Positions 50,698-58,401 of a DNA stretch of 64,000 nt are shown here, piece by piece (within the stretch, counting starts at the first letter, position 1; each line of letters opens with the position of its first letter). Source of the DNA: Paracoccaceae bacterium (lineage in GTDB: Bacteria > Pseudomonadota > Alphaproteobacteria > Rhodobacterales > Rhodobacteraceae); assembly GCA_014872875.1 (NCBI GenBank), contig WKFI01000010.1, positions 186,001 to 250,000 on the forward strand, in the 5' to 3' direction. The notes under the pieces are model-generated. The model was not told the DNA's origin. It searched no databases and was given only the letters and a program-made list of their open reading frames with translations. The translations under genes were made by a program, and so were the position numbers.

Positions 50698-51146
50698 ATC
50701 GCTTCAACCCGACGTGGCTTGACCCGCACATGATCGGGAATCGGCAAAGGCGGGTTTGCACTGCGCATGTGTTCACAGATCATGAAGGAAATCGGGGCCA
50801 AGCCGATATTCTCCAAGTCGTGTAACAGGAACTCCTGCGCCTGAAACTGCATGTGCTTCACTTGTCCCGGTTCGAAACTGAAGCGGTCTTCACTTCCATG
50901 ATGGTCAAGCGACCTTGCAGACCCGCCGGTCAGGGCAACCCGAAAGTAATCGAGCACGTGGCAGTGAAACCCCAGACGCTCTCCGGGATCGAGATCCAGC
51001 CGCCAAACCCTGACGCGCGCGTTCTCTGATAGCACAAACCGTCCGACACAGCCGTTCCTGACATTGCGAAGCAATTCTTGGGAAAGGTCCTCCGGCCAAT
51101 CTGCCGGAGGGGTGATTTTGGGAGCATTGGCGACTCGGACTTGCAT
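50658..51146 (-). CDS. cupin-like protein, paralogue 2
   Basis: A 162-residue protein. The core RVRVWRLDLDPGERLGFHCHVLDYFRVALTGG, GQVKHMQFQAQEFLLHDLENIG and MRSANPPLPI aligns throughout with the protein encoded at 47290-47697. ATG 51146 is preferred; GGAG lies 9 bases upstream, inside the end of the permease gene. A GTG at 51152 is the alternative. It is last in the ABC transporter operon. Its 3-prime end runs 40 bases into the LysR gene on the other strand. Function unknown. Confidence 0.75.
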   Translation of the reverse strand: MQVRVANAPKITPPADWPEDLSQELLRNVRNGCVGRFVLSENARVRVWRLDLDPGERLGFHCHVLDYFRVALTGGSARSLDHHGSEDRFSFEPGQVKHMQFQAQEFLLHDLENIGLAPISFMICEHMRSANPPLPIPDHVRVKPRRVEAIHWDGSSRRAPTT

Positions 51147-51152
51147 TTCCAC

Positions 51153-52136
51153 TTACTCCGTTTTCGCCGCCCGGCGGCTGTAGAGGCCGACCATCACGAT
51201 GATGACCAATCCGTAGGCAATCTGTTTGGCCGCCTCGGGCGCCTGCATGATCGATAGCATTGACGACATCAGCGTGATCAGAAGAACGCCCGCGACTGTT
51301 CCTGCATAACGTCCGGCCCCGCCGAAAAGGCTGGTGCCGCCCAGGACCACCGCCGCGATACCGGGCAGCAAATATGGGTCGCCCATCCGCTGGTAGGACT
51401 GTCCCGCATAACCAGCCAGCATCATGCCCGCCAACGCGCTCATCACCCCGGCAAAGACAAAAGCCAGGATGGTCACGCGCCTAGTGTTGATGGCAGAAAG
51501 ATAGGCCGCAGGCTCGGAGGTGCCGACAAGATAGATGTTCCGACCAAACACTGTGCGTTTCAGCATGAAGATGGTCAGCACGGAGACCGCGATCCAGACC
51601 AGCACCACCGCAGGCAGTCCCATCACCTTGCCCTGCCCGATCGCACGCATCACCAGAGACGGCTGGCTGGCCAAGGCGTAAAAGCCGCTGAAATAGACGA
51701 GCAAACCCAACAGGATGTTGTTTGTGGCAAGTGTCCAGATCATCGACGGAATACGCATCACTGCCACACCGAACCCGTTGACAAACCCGACCAGTGCGCC
51801 GACTCCCAAACCGGCCAGCAAGCCCAGCTCGCTGATGCCGGCCTGCGGGTTGGCGCCTACCACTGCCGTGGAAATGGTCGCCGCAGCGGTCATGGTCCAA
51901 GGCACGGACAAGTCGATCTGACCCAACAGGATCACCACCATCGCACCCGCTGAGACGATGCCAAGGAAAGCTCCGTTCTGCATCTGCTGTGCCAGGTAAT
52001 AAGGCGAGAAGAACTGCGGAAAAAAGGACCCGCCGACCACGATCAACACGACGATGGCGACAAAGACAGACCGCGTGGGACCATCAAAGGGCAACGACCA
52101 CGAAACCGATGGTTTGCTTTTGACTGCGCTACTCAC
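51153..52136 (-). CDS. sugar-type ABC transporter permease (RbsC family), second
   Basis: A 327-residue permease with about nine to ten hydrophobic helices. RbsC-type blocks are GTSEPAAYLSAINTRRVTILAFVFAGVMSALAGMM and PYLLPGIAAVVLGGTSLFGGAGRYAGTVAGVLLITLMSSMLSI. Its start overlaps the stop of the preceding permease by four bases. The two permeases presumably form a heterodimer. Confidence 0.93.
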   Translation of the reverse strand: MSSAVKSKPSVSWSLPFDGPTRSVFVAIVVLIVVGGSFFPQFFSPYYLAQQMQNGAFLGIVSAGAMVVILLGQIDLSVPWTMTAAATISTAVVGANPQAGISELGLLAGLGVGALVGFVNGFGVAVMRIPSMIWTLATNNILLGLLVYFSGFYALASQPSLVMRAIGQGKVMGLPAVVLVWIAVSVLTIFMLKRTVFGRNIYLVGTSEPAAYLSAINTRRVTILAFVFAGVMSALAGMMLAGYAGQSYQRMGDPYLLPGIAAVVLGGTSLFGGAGRYAGTVAGVLLITLMSSMLSIMQAPEAAKQIAYGLVIIVMVGLYSRRAAKTE

Positions 52137-53101
52137 TGGAACACCTCCATGCGGTTCTTGATTTTCAGAAGACGGGTTGCGCCAAAGGACACCGCGATCA
52201 GCAAGACCGTGCCTTCGAACAGGGGTTGGGCCAACGGCTGCAAGCCGATGAAGAAGATCAGGCTGCCGATGGTGCGCAACACCAGCGCACCGGCGATGGA
52301 CCCCACGACACTGCCGGCGCCCCCGGTCAGCATCGTGCCGCCAATGACCACCGCCGCGATGGAGTTCAGGGTATAGGTCAACCCGATAGACGGGTCGCCC
52401 GACAGGGTCTGGAAGCCGATGAAGAGCCCGCCCAGAGCAGCAAACACCCCACCCAGCGCATAGGCCGCGATCTTGGCGCGGGCGACGTTCAGGCCCGATG
52501 CCTCAGCGGCGGCTTCGGACGAACCGACCGCGATGATGGAACGGCCGATGGGATGGCGGCGGATCGGATACCACAGCGCGACCGCGCCCAGCATGACCAG
52601 CACCGCCGAGGGCACCACGCCAAAGGCCTCCATGGTCATCGCATCACTCAACCCGACAGAGATGTCGCCTCCGGGAATCGGACGGACCAACAGGGCCAGC
52701 CCGGTGAAGATTGCGCCGGCCGCAAGCGTCGCAATGATCGCTTGCAATTTACCCACCACGACCACGAGGCCGTTGATCAGACCACAGATCGCACCGGTTG
52801 CAATGACGATCACGACGCCAAAAGCGATTTCCGAAGGGCTGCCATTGACCAGATGCGAGGCAATGCAGTTGGCCAGTGCCATGATCGGCCCGATAGACAG
52901 GTCGATACCCTTGGACAGAACCACAATGGTCTGCCCCACGGCCAACAGCGCCAGTGCTGCGCATTGGTTGGACCAGGTTGTGAAAACGCCCAAGCTGGCA
53001 CCGCGCGGGTGTACCGACAGGAAAACCCCCATCAGGATCGCGAAGACGCCCCAGGCAAACAAGGTGCGCCCTTGTGTTTTGAAAATACCGGAGGACCTCA
53101 T
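52133..53101 (-). CDS. sugar-type ABC transporter permease (RbsC family), first
   Basis: A 322-residue inner-membrane permease. Family blocks are VVLSKGIDLSIGPIMALANCIASHL, VGSSEAAAEASGLNVARAKIAAYALGGVFAALGGLF and LNSIAAVVIGGTMLTGGAGSVVGSIAGALVL. It overlaps both neighbours by four bases (ATGA), so translation is coupled with the ATPase and the second permease. Confidence 0.93.
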   Translation of the reverse strand: MRSSGIFKTQGRTLFAWGVFAILMGVFLSVHPRGASLGVFTTWSNQCAALALLAVGQTIVVLSKGIDLSIGPIMALANCIASHLVNGSPSEIAFGVVIVIATGAICGLINGLVVVVGKLQAIIATLAAGAIFTGLALLVRPIPGGDISVGLSDAMTMEAFGVVPSAVLVMLGAVALWYPIRRHPIGRSIIAVGSSEAAAEASGLNVARAKIAAYALGGVFAALGGLFIGFQTLSGDPSIGLTYTLNSIAAVVIGGTMLTGGAGSVVGSIAGALVLRTIGSLIFFIGLQPLAQPLFEGTVLLIAVSFGATRLLKIKNRMEVFQ

Positions 53102-54636
53102 GACACCCTTTCCTCGGCCCCGACGCCCATGTTGAGCGCGCTGGACAGAATGTTCTGTTCGGTAAGTTGGTCGCCGGAAAGCTCTGCGTTGATCCGGCCG
53201 TCGTACATGACAAGCGCACGGTCACAGAGACCGATCAGTTCGTCATAGTCGGTGGTGTAAAAAAGGATCGCCAACCCATCATTGGCGAGGTCACGCAGCA
53301 GCCTGTAGATCTCCTGCTTGGTGCCCACGTCGATGCCCCGTGTCGGGTCGATCAACAACAACAGCTTTGGCTTGGTCGCCAGCCATTTGGCGATGACCAC
53401 CTTCTGCTGATTGCCGCCAGACAGGGTCGACACGGCCAGATCGGCACTGCTGACCTTGATCTGTAACGTCCGGATCATCTCGTCGATCCGGGCGTGTTCT
53501 TCCGACCCGCTCACAACCCCGCGCGGGCTGATCCGCTCCAGGATCGGCGCTGTCAGGTTGTTGGCAATAGATTGCGGCAGGAACAGCCCGCCGGTCTTGC
53601 GATCCTCGGGAACAAGCGCGACGCGATAACCCTCGGTCAAACCGCCACGCGGCCCGTTCGGCACCTCGGTTTGCTCACCGATGCGAATGTGGCCGGCAAC
53701 ACCGCGCAGAACACCGGCCAGTGCCTGCAACACCTCCTGCTGCCCCTGACCATCCAGCCCGCCAAGTCCGACGATTTCACAGGGCCGAACGTCCAGATCG
53801 ACCCCTTTCAGCTTGTCGTTCCAGGACAACCCGCTGGTTTCCAGATAGGGCGGCGCTTCCGGTGTTTCTCCTGCCTTTTCGGGAAAGATCTGAGAGAGCG
53901 GCTTGCCGATCATCATCTGGACAATCTCTTCGTCACTGCGGCTGCCAGTGGCAAAGGTTTCCACATGCTCTCCATTGCGGAAAACCGAGCAGGTGTCAGC
54001 CAGCGCTTCAACTTCATGCATGCGATGCGAGATGAACAGGATCAACGTGCCTTCGTCGCGCAGACGCCGCAGCAGGGCCATGACCGGCTCCACGTCCGCC
54101 GCCGTCAGGGCAGAGGTCGCCTCGTCCAGGATCAGAACCTTGGGCTTGCGGATCACGGCCTTGGCGATCTCGACGATCTGGCGTTTGGACAGCGGCAGGT
54201 CCGCGACCTTGCTGTGCACGTCGATGTCCAGACCGACGCCCATATCCTGCAGCGTCTCGCGTGCCAGCCGCGCCTGTTTTTTGCGATCAATCAGACCCAG
54301 CCTGGTACGCGGTGGGTCGGCCAGGCAAATGTTGGCGGCCACGTTCAAGTCCGGCACGATCGATAATTCCTGAAAGATGCAGACGATACCGTGTTCTGCG
54401 GCATCGCCGGACCCGCTCATGCGCAGCCTCTGCCCTTCCAGCAGAATACTCCCTTCCTCGGGATGCACCACGCCAACCAGCGACTTCATCAAGGTGGATT
54501 TCCCTGCGCCATTTTCGCCCAGGATCGCGTGGATCGACGCTTTCGAGGCCTCGAAATGCACGTTGTTCAGGGCAAAGACGCCGCCATAGTGTTTGCTTAT
54601 GCCATCAAGTTTCAGGAATGCGGATGTCTCGGGCAT
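53098..54636 (-). CDS. sugar-type ABC transporter ATP-binding protein (RbsA family)
   Basis: A 512-residue protein with two fused ATPase halves. The first half has Walker A GENGAGKST, signature LPLSKRQIVEIAKAVI and Walker B VLILDEATSAL. The second half has the degenerate Walker A region GLGGLDGQGQQEVLQALAG, signature STLSGGNQQKVVIAKWL and LLLIDPTRGIDVGTK. That asymmetry is normal for RbsA/XylG proteins. GGGAGGATC precedes the ATG. A hairpin separates it from the upstream binding-protein gene. Confidence 0.95.
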   Translation of the reverse strand: MPETSAFLKLDGISKHYGGVFALNNVHFEASKASIHAILGENGAGKSTLMKSLVGVVHPEEGSILLEGQRLRMSGSGDAAEHGIVCIFQELSIVPDLNVAANICLADPPRTRLGLIDRKKQARLARETLQDMGVGLDIDVHSKVADLPLSKRQIVEIAKAVIRKPKVLILDEATSALTAADVEPVMALLRRLRDEGTLILFISHRMHEVEALADTCSVFRNGEHVETFATGSRSDEEIVQMMIGKPLSQIFPEKAGETPEAPPYLETSGLSWNDKLKGVDLDVRPCEIVGLGGLDGQGQQEVLQALAGVLRGVAGHIRIGEQTEVPNGPRGGLTEGYRVALVPEDRKTGGLFLPQSIANNLTAPILERISPRGVVSGSEEHARIDEMIRTLQIKVSSADLAVSTLSGGNQQKVVIAKWLATKPKLLLLIDPTRGIDVGTKQEIYRLLRDLANDGLAILFYTTDYDELIGLCDRALVMYDGRINAELSGDQLTEQNILSSALNMGVGAEERVS

Positions 54637-54656
54637 CGCTTGATCCTCCCATTGGC

Positions 54657-54687
54657 AAAGGCCCAGGGGAACGCCCCCCGGGCCTTT
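54657..54687 (-). terminator. attenuator hairpin after the binding-protein gene
   Basis: AAAGGCCC (54657-54664) pairs with GGGCCTTT (54680-54687), extended inward by GGGG/CCCC pairs. On the minus strand it lies just after the binding-protein stop and ends GGGCCTTT, with only three T residues. Partial termination would favour binding-protein expression. Confidence 0.65.
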
Positions 54688-54692
54688 ACGGA

Positions 54693-55805
54693 TTACGAGT
54701 CGCTGGCGTGGGTCTGGGTGCGCAGCTCGTCCGGTGTAAAGACCATGTCTTCGCCGCAGGCCGCATAGCCGGTCACCGTCTCGAAAGTGTCTGGCTCATC
54801 GGGGTAGTAATGCGTGCCGGCAACCATATCCGCGGTTTCGACATTCGGGATTGGCAGATTCGCCATGGACGGAAAGCTTTCGCCTTGCAGCAAAGCCACA
54901 GCAGCACGTACAGCAAGTGGCCCCATGCCAGGCGAGACTGATACCGAAATGCCCGGGATTTGGTTGCCTGCCATCGCCTTCACATAGCCGTTTTCCGCGT
55001 CTCCCCCGACCGGCACGGCGGGATGATCCGCTGCGGCCATTGCGTTGGTCACACCGCGGCAACCATGCTGACAGATGATGCCGTCAAACTGGCCGTGTAC
55101 CGCGAAAGCGTCAGCCGTGACGCGCTGCACCGTGCCTGTGTCCCAGTTGCCGACAACCTCGATGACTTCCACGTCAGGGTATTCGGACAGGACTTGTTCA
55201 ACGCCGATATGGCGGTCCCGGTCGGTCGAGTTGCCCTGAATGCCGCGAATTTCAAGAACACGCCCGGACGTCTCAGACATCTGTTCCAGTACCGACTTGG
55301 CTTTGATGGTTTCAAAATCGACCCAGTTGGGCGTGATCCGCAGGATCGAGTCGTTGTCCACTGGGTTGTCGAACGAGACCAGCACAGTCCCGGTACGGTT
55401 CGCGCGGCGGACAACCGCATCAAAAGCTGTCGGGTTAACTGCGATGAACGCAATCGCGTCATAGCCAGCCTGAATAAAGTTATCGACCGCAGCGATCTGG
55501 GCGGCCACGTCCGGACCAGTGGAAACCACGCGCAACTCTCCGATGGTCTCTTTGTTCTCGGGGCGGTCAGCCCAGGCACGAACACTCTGAATCATCTGCT
55601 CGCGCCACGGAATGCCCGTGTGTCCATTGACCAAGGCCACGCGATACGGGCCCTCCTTGGCATCGTACTGGATGATCTTTTCGTTGCCCTCGGCCGGGAT
55701 ATAGCAGTTCGGCATATAGGTTTCCGCGCTGACCGTGTTCAAGCTGAGCCCGACCCCCAGTACGGCAGCGCTGGTGCGTTTCAACAGAGTTCCCATTGCA
55801 GTCAT
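54693..55805 (-). CDS. sugar-type ABC transporter substrate-binding protein
   Basis: A 370-residue periplasmic binding protein (type I fold, ribose/xylose-binding family). The signal peptide is GTLLKRTSAAVLGVGLSLNTVSA, cut before ETYMPN. Typical blocks are YRVALVNGHTGIPWREQMIQS, VDNFIQAGYDAIAFIAVNPTAFDAVVRRANRTGTVLVSFDNPVD and FDGIICQHGCRGVTNAM. GGGAGGAAATTC precedes the ATG at 55805. It heads the operon that continues with ATPase, two permeases and cupin paralogue 2. The ligand is not identifiable, but the co-regulated reductases suggest a carbonyl-bearing or cyclic polyol-like compound. Confidence 0.9.
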   Translation of the reverse strand: MTAMGTLLKRTSAAVLGVGLSLNTVSAETYMPNCYIPAEGNEKIIQYDAKEGPYRVALVNGHTGIPWREQMIQSVRAWADRPENKETIGELRVVSTGPDVAAQIAAVDNFIQAGYDAIAFIAVNPTAFDAVVRRANRTGTVLVSFDNPVDNDSILRITPNWVDFETIKAKSVLEQMSETSGRVLEIRGIQGNSTDRDRHIGVEQVLSEYPDVEVIEVVGNWDTGTVQRVTADAFAVHGQFDGIICQHGCRGVTNAMAAADHPAVPVGGDAENGYVKAMAGNQIPGISVSVSPGMGPLAVRAAVALLQGESFPSMANLPIPNVETADMVAGTHYYPDEPDTFETVTGYAACGEDMVFTPDELRTQTHASDS

Positions 55806-55926
55806 GAATTTCCTCCCTTTGCATATCAGGTGCAGTGCCCGGCTCCTCCTGCCGGCCCTGTCCGCGATGTGATTGAGGGTCGTTGCAATCCAGCATGTTC
55901 AGTAGGGAGTAAATTCTCGCGTCATT

Positions 55927-55943
55927 TGTGAAAAAAATTCACA
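55927..55943. promoter_or_regulatory. LysR-type palindromic operator, site 2
   Basis: TGTGAAAAAAATTCACA has the same TGTGA-N7-TCACA form as the site at 49710-49726. It lies 122 bp upstream of the binding-protein gene. It ties the ABC operon to the LysR gene. Confidence 0.65.
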
Positions 55944-55974
55944 GGCGGACAGGAGATGGTGGAAATGGACGCGT

Positions 55975-56030
55975 AGCAGTCATTCGATGCAATCGGCTTG
56001 AACAACCGCCTTGCGGACAAAGCTGTCGTC
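55975..56030 (+). repeat. dispersed intergenic repeat, copy B (best preserved)
   Basis: AGCAGTCATTCGATGCAATC, GGCTTGAACAACCGCC and TTGCGGACAAAGCTGTCGTC run consecutively. Copies with the same order of words occur at 7716, 22299, 6076 and in part at 3861. It lies in the 319-bp gap between the ABC operon and the lectin-cyclase gene. Confidence 0.6.
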
Positions 56031-56124
56031 ACATGCCAAGTCGCAAGTCTGCTCTGTCAGAGTAAAGCAGTGATCAAACAAGTGACATGGTTGGAAGGGT
56101 TCTACTACTTGTCATAGCTCCCGT

Positions 56125-57291
56125 TTACATCGGAACTTCCACAATAAATCCGTGTTGCCCCTCATCCATGTCGTTCCAAGTCGGACCCGGTGCGGCGTTT
56201 CTTCGAACACCGAAGACGGCAAATTCTTGGTTTCCATTTGTGTTGTCGGGTCCATAGACTTTCCAGTTCACATACTCGACAGGTTCTCCATTTGCCCACT
56301 CCCATCCACCTGCGGGTTCCGTCCCATCCGCTCTTTGAACCAACCCTATCATTGGCCCGAAATACCCCCCATTGGTGACCATCCAATGCCCTTCGTCTTC
56401 CAAGGTGAGTTCATACACGAACTGGTTTTCTTTTTCCGAACCAATTGCAACGGGGTAACCGCCGAGAATCTCGGCTATTTCGAGCATGAAGTCCCATTCG
56501 GCGCTCCAAGTGCGGATGACATAGTACTTACTTCCTCCGAACTCCCCTTCCGTCACGAGATCGAAGAATGACAACAACTCTTCGGGCGTTGGTTCAGTTG
56601 CCAGAAACGCTGGTAGATCCATTTCCAAACTGGGCACAAATTTGCGATTTGGCTGTACAACCAATACCCACAGAGACAGAGCTACAATAAGAATTCCCAA
56701 GAAGCCGAATTGAAAGATCGGTTTCTGAATTCTCGATTTGGCTAAGCGTACAATACGTTCGACGAGCGGATGTTCCGACGCGCCTACGGAGTACACTACA
56801 ATCGGTTTGTCGATGTTCTTAACGCGATGCTCACCCACTTTAGTGAACTCAAACTCGATTTTTCCTTCCACTTGGTCCATAACATTTGCCGCGAAACATA
56901 TTCCCCCCGGTTCGGCTAACGCTTCCAACCGAGCAGCAATATTCACGCCGTGTCCTAAGACGTCGCCATTCTGTTGAATTGTTACATCGCCGATATTCAA
57001 TCCTATTCGATACTCCAGTCGCTCGGCTTCGGGAATGGCTTCGTTATGGATCTTTTGGGCTTTTTGATACGCAATAGCAGCTTCTACGGCCGCCACTGGA
57101 CTTTCAAAACATGCGATAACGCTATCACCAGCGGTGTTTGCAATCGTACCTCCGTGCTCTTCAATCAGCGGATCCAAGTAGCCGCGAAGATGGGACAATT
57201 GTTCGAGCGCGTTGGTTTCGTCTCGTTCGACGTGTCTCGAGTAGCCCGCTATATCCGCAGCCAAAATAGTTAAGAGTTTTCGATTGTCCAT
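56125..57291 (-). CDS. adenylate-cyclase-like protein fused to a C-type-lectin-like domain
   Basis: A 388-residue protein. Residues 1-170 are a class III cyclase domain with metal-binding Asp13 (AADIAGY) and Asp56 (NTAGDS), Asn117 and Arg121 (GVNIAARLE). The purine-selecting Asp is replaced by His114 (LGHGVN). One membrane helix spans 193-213. Residues ~255-388 form a C-type-lectin-like domain: LEIAEILGGYPVAIGS, GLVQRADG, WEWANGEPVEYVNW (330-343), PDNTNG (348-353), WND (372-374) and GFIVEVP. The lectin part would be periplasmic and may bind a carbohydrate, setting cyclase activity. The polysaccharide-lyase-like gene lies immediately upstream on the same strand. Confidence 0.85.
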   Translation of the reverse strand: MDNRKLLTILAADIAGYSRHVERDETNALEQLSHLRGYLDPLIEEHGGTIANTAGDSVIACFESPVAAVEAAIAYQKAQKIHNEAIPEAERLEYRIGLNIGDVTIQQNGDVLGHGVNIAARLEALAEPGGICFAANVMDQVEGKIEFEFTKVGEHRVKNIDKPIVVYSVGASEHPLVERIVRLAKSRIQKPIFQFGFLGILIVALSLWVLVVQPNRKFVPSLEMDLPAFLATEPTPEELLSFFDLVTEGEFGGSKYYVIRTWSAEWDFMLEIAEILGGYPVAIGSEKENQFVYELTLEDEGHWMVTNGGYFGPMIGLVQRADGTEPAGGWEWANGEPVEYVNWKVYGPDNTNGNQEFAVFGVRRNAAPGPTWNDMDEGQHGFIVEVPM

Positions 57292-57331
57292 TTTCCAGTC
57301 GCTACAGGTTTACTGTCTGCATCCGCACATA

Positions 57332-58075
57332 CTACTCCACCCGACTGCGCGACGTGCCTCTTTTTACGTCCCGAAAGTAAGCTACGACCGTTGGGCACGG
57401 ACCTCCGCAACGGCTGACAAAGCTTCTGTAAATTCCGTATCGAAAGTAAATCGGCTCACTGTCATTTGATGTGGGGCCTAAATACGACCAAATTTTTTTT
57501 CCATTCATATACAAGTGCAGATAACCGTCTTTCTGTTGACTCCATTTGGCATTAACCATCACTCTGTTCCACCTACCAAGCATTTGCGACTTTGAAGCCA
57601 ACCTCACTTCTGCTTCGTTCTTTGCTGGCCTCATGGGGTCATCGTCGCGTACGTATGGGCTCTTCATGATAGCCGTGAACTGCCTATCCCCAAGTTGAAA
57701 CAACAATTCTGGACCGCTGCCCCCAGTTTGATGGAATTGGCCAAGCTTCACCCACATTTTATGGCCCATTCTTGGAAAGTCGCCCGGCACGAATATCGAC
57801 CAAGCATACCAGGCATCCTTGCCGTGCTTCTCGCCACCCCACTGATAATACTCCGCCCGTTCTCGGTCCTGCTTACAGTCCGTACCCACGCAATCACCTG
57901 GCCGAACTTCAAATCGTTCAGCCTTGGCTCCGTCCTGAAATCTTACCCTTTGCACAGCGTATTTTTCATCCACCATCATCTTGCGAAAACTGCTGAAGCC
58001 TTTCGCCATTGAAGACTGTGCCCAGGCATCAGTGGAAATCAGCAGCAAACTGAATGCTACAATCATTAGCTTCAT
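57332..58075 (-). CDS. secreted polysaccharide-lyase-like protein (heparin lyase I fold)
   Basis: A 247-residue protein with signal peptide (KLMIVAFSLLLISTDAWA, cut before QSSMAKG). The body has the pattern of the heparin-lyase-I-like family: EYYQWGGEKHGKDAWYAWSIFVPGDFP, KLGQFHQTGGSGPELLFQL, GRWNRVMVNAKWSQQKDGYLHLYMNGKKIW and YFRYGIYRSFVSR. These proteins adopt a jelly-roll fold and cleave uronic-acid polysaccharides. AAAGGAGGTGAGC precedes the ATG. It is 40 bp upstream of the lectin-cyclase gene on the same strand, so the two may be co-transcribed. The substrate polymer is unknown. Confidence 0.75.
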   Translation of the reverse strand: MKLMIVAFSLLLISTDAWAQSSMAKGFSSFRKMMVDEKYAVQRVRFQDGAKAERFEVRPGDCVGTDCKQDRERAEYYQWGGEKHGKDAWYAWSIFVPGDFPRMGHKMWVKLGQFHQTGGSGPELLFQLGDRQFTAIMKSPYVRDDDPMRPAKNEAEVRLASKSQMLGRWNRVMVNAKWSQQKDGYLHLYMNGKKIWSYLGPTSNDSEPIYFRYGIYRSFVSRCGGPCPTVVAYFRDVKRGTSRSRVE

Positions 58076-58401
58076 TGCTCACCTCCTTTAAACTATGGGA
58101 AAAAGACTAGTTTTGGGGTTAAAAGCAGTCAACAATCCGGAAAATCGGGACGGCACGGCCAACTACAACTGTGCGAGGTTTTCGCCAGTTCGTACGTATC
58201 ACTGAATTCGGCGTCTTGGTTCATTCAGGTCATTCGCTGCGAGTTAATGGAATACCCCCTCAGGCCGCACGCGCTGAGGGCTCGTTCCCGACTTTAGCGG
58301 CATCCAGCATGAATGCCTGCAAGTCTGACCAAGCCGCCATCGGAAGCCTGTCATAATTCCAAGTGTGCTTAAATGCTGAAGCTCAGCTTGGAGAACGCGG
58401 A
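58076..58401. other. 326-bp intergenic region
   Basis: The region lies between the lyase-like gene start and the end of the acyl-CoA synthetase gene. No supported gene, repeat or clear terminator was found. Confidence 0.4.
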
